Source: Hevea brasiliensis
Lineage: Eukaryota > Streptophyta > Magnoliopsida > Malpighiales > Euphorbiaceae
Direction of reading: 5' to 3'
Length of the DNA stretch: 64,000 nucleotides
Assembly (NCBI RefSeq): GCF_030052815.1
Contig: NC_079495.1
Location: forward strand, 118,216,940-118,280,939
Shown here: piece after piece, positions 46,796 through 58,023 of the stretch
Layout: every line of letters begins with the position of its first letter
Numbering within the stretch: position 1 is the first letter of the stretch
Notes under the pieces: model-generated
Databases searched by the model: none
The model's input: only the letters and a program-made list of their open reading frames with translations
Told to the model about the DNA's origin: nothing
Program-made: the position numbers and the translations under genes

Positions 46796-46804
46796 AGGGG
46801 CAGC
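46792..46804 (+). other. Polypurine tract of the Ogre/Tat element
   Basis: AAAGAGGGGCAGC lies directly before the TGTCGACACC LTR start. Confidence 0.75.
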
Positions 46805-47402
46805 TGTCGACACCATATTTTGGCCGATCCACAGAATCCATAAAACTTTGAAACCGATCCCCAGCACTAAGTCTCCCTTTGCCAGCCAATTATATTTCCG
46901 ATCTCTCTTTGCCATTTAACCACATTTCTGACCTCTCTTCACAGAGAGAGTTGAATCAATGCTAAGCCCTCGTATCCAATGAAGCCCTACCGGTCTATTA
47001 AATCCCTCACCGACCTCTCGAACCCATTGTCTAATCTCTTGACCAGTCAAGTATGTTCCTGATCTTTTTTTTTACAAATAAAATCGAACTGACATTAAAT
47101 CTTTGTTACCAGTTTTATTGCCGATCTCCCTTTCAAAAGTTTAAGAACAATCAAAGGTTCCGTTTCGGTTTAATGATGCCCCGATCTTAAATGTTCAAGC
47201 CAGATTTTCAATTTTAATTAAGTTCTGTTTAGCGTTGGTTCTCTACCGATCTCATGCTCATTGTGTTTTCCGATCTCTCACACTTGGGTTAATAATCACT
47301 TTCAGTTATTTCAACATACTCAGGCAATTAAGTGCTCCGATCACAACCATTCATCGAACAAAAGAGGCATTCTGTTTCATTTCATTTCAAAATTTGTACA
47401 AG

Positions 47403-49248
47403 TTATTCAGCTGGAGGATCACCCCCAGCCTGATCTACATTTTGTCCATCCCCCCTCTCACCCTCAGCCTCCTCCTCACTCTCATCACCTTCATCCTCGG
47501 GAGCCAGGTTGGCCATCCAGGAGAAGTCCTCCTCAGGGTAACGCTTCTTGAGCTCAGCCAGGAGATCTCTGTGGGCGTTCACATAAGCGCCGGCCACTCC
47601 AGTCACTATCTCTTCTTCTTTCGCCTTGAGCTCCTCAGTAAGGTGAGCGATGTGAGCAGCTTCATCGGCCCGAAGTGCTTGAACTTCCTCCAGAACACGA
47701 GTCTGCTCGGCTAGCTTATCCTCATAAAGTTTCATCTGCCCCTCGATATCGGATATATAGTTTTGAGCGGATAAAATCTGGGATCGAAGGGAAGACACTT
47801 CATGACTCTTCAGCTCGACCTCCTTACTCAGGCGTTGAGCCTTTTCTCGCACTATGTGCTGGTTCACCAAACACTCCACATTCAGGCTCATGGATCTGGT
47901 CAAAATGTTATCAAGAGAATCCGGAGACAGCCTATCCTGGTCTTCCCGGAGGCAGATAGAAGACGCCATAACCTTTGCAAAATCAGGGTTCTCCCAAACA
48001 GTCCGGTTCTTTTCTAGGGAAGTGGCCAGCACTTGAGCGCCACGAGGAAGGGGCCTCGCAGAAGGTTGAGAAGGATCCCCCTCTGTGCTTGGACCAGCTG
48101 GAGGAGGTGGAGGCGGCTCTTCTCGGCGAGGAGGAGATCGGACAGCATCTACGATCGGCGGTCCCGAAGGTTGAGGTGGGCCTTCTTGTATTTCCCCGGG
48201 CTCATGCCTGGGTGTCTGCATTTCCTCGGCTCGCTTCATTTCCCGTACTTTCCGGGAGATCTCCCTCTTTCGCTTCCGACTCTCCTTGGAGGCTTCGTCC
48301 CTTGCCATACCTGCACAAAAGAGAGGTCAGTGAGATCGCTAAGGTCCCAAGATCTAAGATTTAGAAAATACCGACGCCAAGGGCAGAGAGCGGAAGCTCG
48401 CAATCTTGGCCAGTGATCAGCTGCATCGTCCAATGATGCGGTTCGGCTGTCACTGCATCCAAACAAGAAAACTTCTCCCTAGCCGCTTGATCTTTCAATT
48501 CCATCACCACGGCTCCCTCTTCCCTATTCAGGGTGAGATGCTTCGGACGTGAAGGGCCCAGATGTAGCCAGCTTCGAGGGAAGCCCTCGAAGCCGTTCGG
48601 AATTTTGCTCCTCAGAATAAAGAAGCGGTTCTTCCAATTCTTCAGGGAGGAGGGCAGATCGGTAAAGAGCCCACAATGAGGCTTCGCCTGAAAGAACCAG
48701 TACTCGTCGTCCTTTCGGCGGGTCAGTCTATGTAGTTCGGCAAATACTTTGGCTGTAGGATAGAGTCCCTTGGCACGGCAGAGCCCCCTGAAAGCCACCA
48801 GGATCCGCCACGAGTTCGGGTGAACTTGGGCGATGCACACTTGGTGAAATTTTAAGACCTCCTTAAAGAAATCGTCTAGAGGGAATCGCAGACCGGCTTT
48901 TAATTGTTCTTCGTAGACCATGATCATGTCATTCTCCTCAAAGAAATGATCGGCTCGGAGATCGCCGTGACACCAGATAAGCTCGTACGAATCAGGCTCG
49001 ATGTTGTACTCCTGGCTGAACGATTGTAGGTCAGCTTCTTGAAGTATCGACGGTAGCTCGTCTATAGGGAGACTTTCCCTCCCTGAAGAATGTACTTGCC
49101 TTGAAGGTTCTGCTCGCCCCCGAACTGGAACAGAGGCCCTAGGAGGTTCAGGTTGCGTGCTTGGTCCGACCACCTCCGCTTCGTCGGACGACCATGAAAC
49201 ATGGACAGAAGGTGGGCTTGCCGCTCTCTGACCTTCGGCGCCGCTCAT
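47403..49248 (-). CDS. Antisense two-exon gene in the LTR, Transposase_28-like protein
   Basis: Exon 1 runs 49248-48372 and exon 2 runs 48310-47403 on the minus strand, joined across a 61-bp GT-AG intron (48311-48371). Together they give 1785 bases, 594 residues plus stop, with no frameshift. The start MSGAEGQRAA is preceded by an in-frame GTG-initiated extension that I do not think is used. Residues about 115-215 (RFPLDDFFKEVLKFHQ, HPNSWRILVAFRGL, LPSSLKNWKNRFFIL) resemble the Transposase_28 'putative gypsy type transposon' domain (PF04195 from memory). Residues about 440-535 look coiled-coil. The tail is acidic (EDEGDESEEEAEGE). The function is unknown. Genes of this kind are often annotated as host proteins. 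Confidence 0.78.
48311..48371 (-). other. Intron of the antisense LTR gene
   Basis: The minus strand starts GTATTTTCT and ends with the pyrimidine-rich CTCTCTTTTGTGCAG. Its length (61 bp), ends and position are the same in the 5' LTR (31674-31734). Without splicing, exon 1 stops three codons into the intron here. Confidence 0.75.
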
Positions 49249-49404
49249 TTTCAAAGAAAACAAAGAACTTAAAGCTAAAAGAAGGATTAAAACCCTTACC
49301 GGAGCTTGATCGGAGTCGGAAGAGCTTGAAAATCGGGATGATTTTGGAATTGCTTGCGAGAGACAGAAAATGGCATAAGTGAGAAACTGGCTAACCCCCA
49401 CCCC

Positions 49405-49412
49405 TATTTATA
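49405..49412 (-). promoter_or_regulatory. TATA box of the antisense LTR gene
   Basis: TATAAATAGGGG on the minus strand, 157 bases upstream of the start codon at 49248. A transcript start near 49375-49385 would give a leader of about 130 bases. Confidence 0.55.
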
Positions 49413-49789
49413 CTCGTCCGAGCATTTAATGCTCACGATGTCCCAGGCAATGCATCGGTTAACGGGATTCGCCAGCTGTTCTGACACGTCTCTCGAACAT
49501 TCCAAATTACATAAAGAGATCGGTTAACTGAAGATCGGCATATTAAGATGAATATTTTGAATAAAGGATCAGTTAAGAGTCGTTCAGTTAGGAACCAGAT
49601 CGGACGAACACATCAAAGATCGGAAAATAATCAATAAAATGATAATTGACAAAATAAGATTTTTATTTCCAAAAGATCAGATTACATCATTTGGGCGATC
49701 TCAAAGATCGGTTTACATTAAAAATCTGATTACATCAAAAGGTCGACCTCTAAAGATCTGCAGAACATCCTATCTAAAGGGGGTCTATG

Positions 49790-50038
49790 TCACAGCCAAC
49801 ATTGTGACTGATCCAAAGGGGTGTCACCGACCCGGACCGAGCCGCTGTCGGAACACCCAATGTGGAGGGAAGCCGCTGTCGGAACACTCAATGTGATGAA
49901 AAGCCGAATAAACTTGGAAGAGCAACTGCCAAGGGTCAGCGAAACTTTAGCAATTCTCTCACCGTCATCAGATAAGGTTATCACGACCATTCGGTCACCG
50001 GGATTGTAAATTTTCAGTCGGGGAATAAAGAAGTCCAT
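49790..50038 (-). other. Small antisense ORF, 82 codons, 3' LTR copy
   Basis: It starts MDFFIPRLKIYNPGDRM and ends DQSQCWL. A symmetric TATATATA lies at 50153-50160, about 115 bases upstream. The partner at 33151-33399 differs at nine residues without indel or stop. I do not recognise the protein. Confidence 0.3.
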
Positions 50039-50838
50039 CGGAAAGGGATCAAAAGCCACAGTTGTAGCCGGAACTTTCGCCGGAGCAGCTAAAACAGGAA
50101 AGGGAGAAGGGAAAGAGGAAAATCGAATGAGGAAGGCTTCTTCTGTCAGGGGTATATATAGGGGAAAGTCAGGCATTTATTGCTAAGCAGAAAACGAAGC
50201 GGGCGCTTCGAGGACCGAGGGGAAAACGCTTCGAGAATCAAGGGGAAAACGCTTCAAGAATCGGGGGAAATTAATGCTTTGACCGGATCGGCCCTGACTA
50301 AGGAAAGGATCGGAATGATAGAGATCGGAAAGAGGGGAGACTGGTACGAAAGATCGAAAAAGGAGCGTGTTAAGAAGATCAAAAAAAGAAGAGAGGTCGG
50401 AAGGCAAAGAGAATAAGACAAATCCCAATAACCGTCGTCAGAATCAGAACCAAGGTAGTTAAAGCGTTGCAGACGAAATCCCTACCGCACGCCTGAGAAT
50501 CGCCCACAATGCTGACAAGTGCCAGGGTATGTCAGGACAGTCCTGTACATCCCCATCTCCACCGTTGATCTCACTTGTAAGGACGAGTCCAGAGCCTTTA
50601 GATCAAGGGAGAAGACGACATGACCGGCGCCTTTTATTCCCAGCCCTTGGATCGCTCAGGTCAACGAAGTTTCGGGCCGTCAGATTAGAAGAAGAAAAGG
50701 ACAAGTATCCTGAGAATGATCTCGGCCGTTCATTTTGATTCTCTTTAATTCTCGAGCATCCGATCATGTCCTTTGAAATCCTGACCCTCCATCTCCCTCA
50801 AAATAGATCTTGACCCTTCATGGAGAGCACCCGGTTCC

Positions 50839-50846
50839 TATAAATA
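50839..50846 (+). promoter_or_regulatory. Sense TATA box of the Ogre/Tat 3' LTR
   Basis: CCTATAAATACCTGC, same setting as 34175-34182. It could fire readthrough transcripts into 52461 and beyond. Confidence 0.55.
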
Positions 50847-51798
50847 CCTGCATGAAAACTGTTCAAGGGGACGAAAAAATATTGAAGAGGTGGTAATTAT
50901 AGTGGAAGAACTCTGAAAATTAATTCAGCTTGTTACTCTGCTAGTGGAAAGACTTTTGAAACTAGTTTTCTAAAGTATTTTCTTGCAAAAGGGGATTTTT
51001 GTATACTGAAACTCCATTTTCTGGCCGTTCATTATCCTGTGATACTCTCGCTGTCTATCTTTGTCATCTTTATTTTCACTCCATTTTAGCAAAGTATCCT
51101 TCATTTCACGGTGAACTTTATTCATCGAGCCATCAGCTCGCCGTCTTATCACGTCTGGTGATTTCGTTATCGGTTCAGTAGATTTGGCCCCCTACAGGTA
51201 AGTGTTTATATCGTAGCTTTATCGAGTGTTTTTTTATTTCACGTACTTCTATTGCTTTTACGTTTATAATTTTTACCAAGTTTACATTCCACAAAGAAAG
51301 TTATTCCCGAGTTCATTCTTGAGTTGATCAGCTCGTTCTTTTGTCATTCCTTATTACCTCTAAATGCAAGAGTTCTAGCCCCGAGCAGCATGCAAGTAGT
51401 TGGATAAACTGTAAACAACTGTATCTTAAGCGCTCCTTTAAAATAATAAAATGTCTGAACAATAAGTCAGGGAAATGGATAAGTTGAATTACTAGGCTGG
51501 TACGAAATGTGATTGGATAAAACGCCATAAGGTGAAATAAAACCGAATCCCAGTTAAATAAACAAAATAGATCGAGTATTGTCCGTCGAAAGGTATTGGC
51601 ACGACGACCACATAAGAGGTCTGTAGAGTTCAGTTTAATGTCCCCTGTCTAATTCCGAGGTGTCAAAGGGTTAAAAAGAACCTTCTTTCTGGTCCTCGGA
51701 ATCTTCGAATGCCAAAACCCTTGACCTTAGGCTCCCACGGTATGTAAAATTTTAAGAGGTCGGAAAAGTCTTTATTCGACCCTTGTTCAAGTAAAAGA

Positions 51799-52070
51799 GA
51801 AATCGGAGGAGAGTTCTTATCCGATTCTCAACTCAAAATTTTAATAAATATCTAAAAGAGATCGGAGGAGAGTTCTTATCCGGTCTTAATTCAAAATTTT
51901 AATAAATATTTAACAGAGATCGGAGGAGAGTTCTTATCCGGTTCTCCACCCAAAATTTTAACAAATAATTTAAAAGGAGGTCGGAGGAGAGTTCTTATCC
52001 GATCCTCAAGCTAAAAAATTAATAAATATTAAAGAGATCGGAGAAGAGTTCTTATCCGATTCTTAAATTG
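51799..52070 (+). repeat. Five ~60-bp tandem repeats in the 3' LTR
   Basis: Same units as 35142-35420, each with TCGGAGGAGAGTTCTTATCC or a one-base variant, in the same order. The array therefore predates the insertion. Confidence 0.85.
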
Positions 52071-52460
52071 AATATCCCTTTCAAATAAAATTAACATACA
52101 ACAGTAACTCACTAAGGTTGTCTCATTTACTTATGTATCTGGGTGATCCGAATTTAGTGAAAAATCAAAATTTCCTTTTGTCGAAAGGATTAACATTTCC
52201 ATCCAAGCCCTCCTAACTAATTTATGAAGAACACAAAGTTAAATCTACTTACCCTTATTGAGGGACGAGGTGGGGTGCCTAACACCTTCCCCACCTGTTT
52301 ACGGACCCCGAACCTAGAATCTCTGTCTTGAAGTGGTTTCATTTCAATTTATATTCTCAAATGGTTTTCTTTAGTTTCCCTCAAAACTAAGGTGGCGACT
52401 CCTCACTCTTTCCCACTTTGGTGAGGGTTCGTTCAGGCGACCGCAAAATCCCTTGCGACA

Positions 52461-53116
52461 CCTATAACAACAGTTATCATTCCAGCATAGGGATTGCACC
52501 CTATGAGGCACTATATGGCAGAAAGTGTAGGTCTTCTCTGCGTTGGATGGAAATGGGAGAAGCGAAGGTGCATGAGGTAGACCTAGTGTAGTACACTTCA
52601 GAGATAGTTCCTTTAATTAGGGAACGATTGAAAACAGCTTTCAGTAGGCAAAAGAGTTATGCAGACCCCAGACAAAAGGAAGTAGAGTTTGCAGTAGGCG
52701 ATTATGTATTCCTGAAGGTTTCTCCGATGAAGGGAGTCATGAGATTTAGAAAGAAGGGCAAGTTGGAACCTCGATATATTGGACCTTTTGAGGTTACTGA
52801 TAGAGTTGGAGCAGTTGCCTACCGGTTGGAGTTACCACCCAACCTTTCTCATGTTCATCCTGTATTTCACATCTCCATGCTCAGGAAATACATACCTGAT
52901 GCTTCTCGTGTGCTACAGCCGAATGTAGTAGAGCTGAAAGAAGACCTGACGTTTGAGGAGCAACCTGTAGCCATAGTGGACTACCAAGTGAGGCAACTAA
53001 GATCAAAACAGATCCCTATAGTTAAGGTTCTGTGAAGGAGCCAGTCAGTGGAAGAGTGCACCTGGGAGTCAGAGCGGGACATGCGTAGCAAGTACCATTA
53101 TCTATTCAATGTGTAA
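52461..53116 (+). pseudogene. Integrase C-terminus with chromodomain-like tail
   Basis: The fragment begins at YNNSYHSSIGIAPYEALYGR, the end of the integrase core. It continues through RQKSYADPRQKEVEFAVGDY, YIGPFEVTDRVGAVAYRLEL and HPVFHISMLRKY, and ends with IPIVKVL, a stop, then RSQSVEECTWESERDMR, the chromovirus tail, closing at LFNV. An amber codon lies near 52588 (before YTSEIV), and TGA at 53033-53035 replaces the expected tryptophan. The open part between them is 135 codons. It is a relic; its upstream part is not in the window. Confidence 0.88.
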
Positions 53117-53166
53117 TTCTGTACTTTATTCTACCTTGTGTAAAAATTCGAGGACGAATTTTCTGT

Positions 53167-53179
53167 AAGAGGGGAAGAA
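53167..53179 (+). other. Polypurine tract of the second chromovirus
   Basis: AAGAGGGGAAGAA directly ahead of the TGTAACACCG LTR start. Confidence 0.75.
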
Positions 53180-55811
53180 TGTAACACCGCTAATTTTTAA
53201 ATTTATTATTTTGTGGGTAAATATTAATATTTTATTTTATTTAAATTTTAGGAAATTATTTAAAATTTTTCAGATTTTAGAAATCGGGTTCGATTTTTCG
53301 AAAATATAAAACCTTGATAATTTTTAAAAATTAATTTAAAGACCACATGGCAGAACTAAAAATATATTTTGACTCTACGAATTTTTCTGAGTTTTCTAAA
53401 ATTTTTTTCGAAATTGTTGGGCCTCGTTTTCGGCCCCAAGGCAGAGTAAAAATTCAAAATTTTGTATTTTGAATCGGACCGGCTGAATCGAATCGGCCTT
53501 CTTCTTCTTTTTCTTTTCTCCCTGCGCGTTCCTGTCCCTCTTTCTCTCTCTCCCATTTTCTCTCTCCTCCCTCCTCCCCACGCTGGCTAGCTACCACCCA
53601 ACCCTCCTCCTCTCGTCGGCGCACCACCTCAGCTCCTCCCCCTCGCCGGCCGCCACCTGAAACGCAGGAAAAGGCGGGCGAAAACCACCTTGCGTGCAGC
53701 GCGCCGTTTCGACTTTCTGGCCAAAATCCGGCAGATCCGGCCACCGTTTGGGTCGCGTCTTGTGCCAAAACACATCTACACCTCGAGAGCTTTCCATAGA
53801 CACTAAGAACACCAAAATCCATCAAGCGGTTTGCCGAATTTTTGTCCGGAAAGTTTTAACCCATTTCAACTTTTGGGCTAGATTTCTCACAAACCGTGAA
53901 CCCCACAAGAAAACCGAGAGTACCGGAGTGCTCCATTCGTCGAGAGCTTAGCGAAAATATAAATTTGAAAATTTTGACACATTTTTCAGTGGGTCCCATG
54001 AAACTTCGTAGTGTTTTTCTGAGCACTAAATGAGCTTAGAAAATTCCATAAAAATTATGTATTAACCCCCGTGTTGTGGGCTTCGTGTAGGTACTTTTAA
54101 TTCGCAGAAATTCAATGGTTGCCCAGGTTTGTAAATTTCCGGTCAGACAAACAGGCTACCGAAAAAGTCTTAGAATTGGGTCGAGATTTTGGCTACCCCA
54201 TCTTTGTCAGACGTCCCGAGCGCGTCCCCGGGGTCGGAATCGGCATAGGTAAACCTTAACTTTACTTTTTCTTAAATGTCTAGTGCTTGAATTTGATTAA
54301 AAATTCATAAAATATTCGTGGTAGCTTAGAAAATTTTAATTCCTTTTGCATTAGCTTAGTAATAATGCTGAGGACCGCGGGGCAAAGTTTTAGATTTTTT
54401 AGAACTCATTTGAGTAGTTTTTGCAAAAGGGTTAAATTATAAGGATTAAACTATAATTTTTCATATTGTGATTATTGACTGTTTGGATGGGCCTAGGAGG
54501 GGCTGTGTGAGGTGATTGAGTTGTGGGTGTATAGTTTGTGGATATAGAAGTGCATTTTAAACCCTTTTGCAGGTTGGGTAGGTCCTAGGTATAGGGGAGA
54601 CTCTGCCAGATTTTCGGCACGACTAAGGACATCTTTGATCTTTTCTTCGTTGTATTGAGTCAAATGTATTAAATAATTATAATAAAATTGTCAGGTGAGT
54701 TGGGACAACCTTCCTCCTCCGCCCAGCCACCACAGTGACTGCGATTAAGTCTGTGAGTAAAATATTAATTTTAATTATAATTTCAATATTATTATATGTT
54801 CAGGTATGCTCATGCAACACTTATATGTATATATCTATGTAGTTAAACCCTAGGCATGTTTTATATTACATTCTTAATTGATGAATTGCCATGGGTGTTG
54901 TTTGTGGTAATTTGGAGCAATGTGCGTGCGTTGGCGTGCATGTGGTATGGTGTTGAATATGGACAGGACGGGTAGACATGGCTTGAGGGATACTCATTGG
55001 GACCCGGTCCTTCGAGGTAGACACGACTTGAGAGATTTGCTGGGACCCTATATTTGGTTTATTAAGTGAAAGTCCGGCTTGAGATCTTCGCTGGCAGAGG
55101 TTGGATTAAGAGGGCTGTATAGGGGATCAGCTCCCATATATGTATTGTTTGACGTTATCGGGTGTGTGAGTGCTCCAAATTGCCTTTTTGCTATTATGAT
55201 GTGAAAATATTGAAGATGTTGCATTTCACTCCACAGGGTGCATTAGCTTTAGATAACTATAGAGATTATGGTTAAAATTGATATTTTACTCTCTGAGTTG
55301 ATCGCTCACTCCTGTTCATCTATTTTTCCAGGACACAGGAGATTTCTTGTTGAGTACTAACCCGCCTCTCTCCCTCGCAGGTTGTCTATTAATGTCTGTA
55401 ATGTTTGTATAATTCTGTTAACTCCTAGAATTCCGCATGTGTTAGAAATATTTATTTGATTTGGGTCTATAATATATTTGCCATGTTGGACCTGTAAACT
55501 TATTAAATGCATGTATGTTGGACTGGATGAGGGAGTCGAGCTCCCATTTATTTTTATGGCATCATGATTATGTGGAGGGTGAGCTGAGCTCCCCAGATGA
55601 TTATATATTGTGTTTACAGGTCGGGTGAGTCAAAAACTCCCAGTTGTATAGTCTATTTTATGGTCGGACTCTGTCCGGTTGAATTCTTAAAATTGGGCCC
55701 AAATGGGCATTAGAGTTGAGTTGAGGAATAGTTAGGCTTACTACGGGTCTCGGAGGCTTTAAGTTGGCCCAGGTCCTAGTGCCAGTCCGGCCCATAGGTT
55801 GGGTCGTGACA
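53180..55811 (+). repeat. 3' LTR of the second chromovirus
   Basis: 2632 bp, TGTAACACCG to GGTCGTGACA. A CT-rich GC-richer block lies at about 53500-53700. The ORFs on either strand there are compositional. The 5 bases after it are CTTTT; the left duplication is lost. Confidence 0.85.
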
Positions 55812-56699
55812 CTTTTGTTGACTTTTGTAGATTTGCATTTTATATATATGGGGGAGTTGATGAAAAGTGTAAAAAAATCATATATGATTTTTTTTTAGTA
55901 GGAAAAATGTAATTAATAAGGAAGAAATGACAAAGTTGAAATAGCAAGTAATAAAGGGAAAAAAATTATACATAGTTTAATAATTAATAAAAAAATATTC
56001 GATTCACAATCAAGGATATCTCATTGGGCATAATTTATCAGGAATGACTGTCACTTATGTTTGTGTCTACGGATTAGTATGTGATACTAATGGGATGGAA
56101 TGGTGAGTCTCATGCCATAAGATAAACATGGTGGGTACTTAAGTAGATTGAACTAATAACATAAGATGACTTGTACATGGAGTTTACTTTTGTCAATACA
56201 AAGTCCTCTAGATCATAATAATGCATATAATCTCTCAACCTGAGATAACACATTATCTTGTATATATGTGGTTTGAATTTGATACTGCTTTCATACTTAT
56301 ACTATGTATAGGTATATGGGTATGTGTTGGCTTCAACTAGTTATATATAGAGATAGGTGTTAGTCAAGATGGGATCCGTTACCCTAAGTAAATAGGGATA
56401 AAATCTTATGTCCATTTAATTGTTTTTGATGAATTCAAGTTTCTGGCCAGCATAGATAGACTTAGTCAAAAAAGAGTTTCTGACAGGAAATTCTTATTAA
56501 TTAAGAAATAGAATTAAAAGAAGGATAAATAAAATGAATAAATAATGGAAGTAATTTTTGTGATTTATATTAAGATTTTTTTTTTGAGCTTATAGATGGT
56601 TGTGATACAATTAGAACATGAGTTGTAATTTAAAATATTTTTACTTATGATAAATTTGAAAATGCTGCTAAAATTCATATTATAGGTTGATTTAAATAG
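55812..56699. other. AT-rich stretch with no recognised gene
   Basis: I find no coding match, LTR ends or RNA gene here. Phrases such as GGGATCCGTTACCCTAAG suggest decayed repeat DNA of an unidentified kind. Confidence 0.5.
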
Positions 56700-57175
56700 C
56701 AGAGTCAGTAATTGGCAATTATCTAATGATTTTTTCTTCTTAAAATATAGATTTCCCTTAATATTAAGCATTTAGAGTGAGACAGCTGTAATCTAACGTA
56801 GGAACGATATTTAAAAAATTTGAATGAAAATACACAAAGATAGATAAATATATTATATATAAAAAAGACATAAAATATAATAGTATAAAGAAAAATAAAC
56901 TGAATAATATAATTAAGGATTCAAGTTCCACAACTTGACAGAGTTAGTAATTGGTAATTACTTTATGATTTTTTTTCTTGAAATATAGATTTCCCTTAAT
57001 ATTAAGCATTTAGCGAAAGATAGTTGTCATCTAATTCAGGAATGACTTTTAAGAATATTCGAATAAAAAATACACAAAAATAGACAAATATATTATATAA
57101 AAAAGGATATATAAAATATAATAGTTCAAAGAAAAATAAACTCAATAACATAATTAAGGATTCAAGTTCCACAAC
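56700..57175. repeat. Tandem duplication with a 239-bp period
   Basis: CAGAGTCAGTAATTGGCAAT at 56700 recurs as CAGAGTTAGTAATTGGTAAT at 56939. Both copies continue through ATATAGATTTCCCTTAATAT and end in GGATTCAAGTTCCACAAC. They differ by scattered substitutions and small indels, so the duplication is not recent. Confidence 0.85.
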
Positions 57176-58023
57176 CCGTTCCCTTCCTATGAGTTGATGG
57201 ACGCTAAGCACCATCCTATCCATTGTTTCTGCGATGTTTTGCATCGTGCTACAATTAAGGGTCATCATGTGTCGGCATTAATTGAAGTTCTTGTACCTAT
57301 TGTTATTTGCTTGATGATGCACCCGCCTCATAAGGCATTATACTTGCATCATGTTAGCTAAATAGAACCATATAAGTAAGGATATGGCATAGGCCAGATT
57401 GACGAGGTCTAAATCAAAGATCATATGCATCTCAACCACTCGGAGTAAATCTAGATGTTGATGATACATCGACACAATGTTTGGAAAATGAAAGGAACAT
57501 CGCATCAGATGGTGTTTGTAATTAATGCGTCTCAATAAAGTCAAATGATGTACTGTCATGCATGATGTGCAGATGTGAAGAAGATAACATCCATGATACA
57601 GGGGGGCCAAACATGGAGGGCCTGACATCGAATCTGTGTACTAACTCTAGAAAAACTCACAAATATTGATAGACCAACGCAAAATATAAATGGTCAAATG
57701 GTGATGGATGAAGCCCATCTAATGTACAGTATACATCTAATGTACAATATAGGTGAAAGGTATCACAAAATGTTGTTGTCATAGGGTTGGGTCACTCCCT
57801 CTGTCATTTGGGACAAGATTTGTAGTGTGTCCCTATTCGCTTAGGCTCTGCGATTGGGGGTCCTTGGGCAAGTCACCAAAATCTATGACTGGGGGAGCCG
57901 ACTACAGAGGAGGTAAAGAATGAGTTAGGCACTTCTTTTCATTTAAAGCCTCTAACATAGCATGGATGTTGCTTATAACATATGCCACATTCTAAGAGGC
58001 AGTTGGGTTGGTCATTCTAATAA
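57176..58023. other. Unassigned stretch, less AT-rich
   Basis: The minus strand has an 88-codon and a 96-codon open frame (57002-57268, 57338-57628), neither of which I recognise. No LTR ends, knuckle or polymerase motif is visible. It may be a relic of a DNA transposon or of a domesticated domain; I cannot decide. Confidence 0.35.

Larger units (their letters stand above)
30134..52460 (+). mobile_element. Ogre/Tat-type Ty3/gypsy element, 22.3 kb
   Basis: Two LTRs of about 5.67 kb (30134-35808, 46805-52460), a tRNA-Arg-like primer site, an extra upstream ORF1, a protease ORF, an intron, RT with two RNase H regions, an integrase, a repeat-rich 3' untranslated region and a polypurine tract. 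ORF1, the intron before RT and the second RNase H are hallmarks of the Ogre/Tat lineage. The five bases on each side differ (GGCAT and CCTAT), and the flanks are Athila pol on the left and chromovirus integrase on the right. The element or its surroundings have therefore been recombined. Frameshifts and stops in ORF1 and pol make it non-autonomous today. Confidence 0.88.
46805..52460 (+). repeat. 3' LTR of the Ogre/Tat element
   Basis: 5656 bp, TGTCGACACC to CCTTGCGACA. It is collinear with the 5' LTR and carries the open copy of the antisense gene (47403-49248), an antisense TATA box (49405-49412), a small antisense ORF (49790-50038), a sense TATA box (50839-50846) and five tandem repeats near the end. 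Confidence 0.92.
52461..55811 (+). mobile_element. Right end of a second chromovirus
   Basis: Integrase C-terminus, polypurine tract and a 2.6 kb 3' LTR. Everything upstream of the integrase tail is missing: the Ogre-type LTR abuts it directly. It is a different family from 2030-12987, since its LTR starts TGTAACACCGC and ends GGTCGTGACA. Confidence 0.85.

Noticed and set aside
30134..52460. Host gene cluster between repeats
   Set aside because: All long frames are ORF1, protease, RT, RNase H and integrase of one element, or the LTR antisense gene present in both LTRs.
53454..53825. Minus-strand arginine/glutamate-rich ORFs
   Set aside because: Complement of the CT-rich block in a chromovirus LTR; low-complexity composition.
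57338..57628. 96-codon minus-strand ORF as a plant mobile domain or phosphatase-like fragment
   Set aside because: I tried to match it to those families and found no convincing motif, so it is left unassigned.
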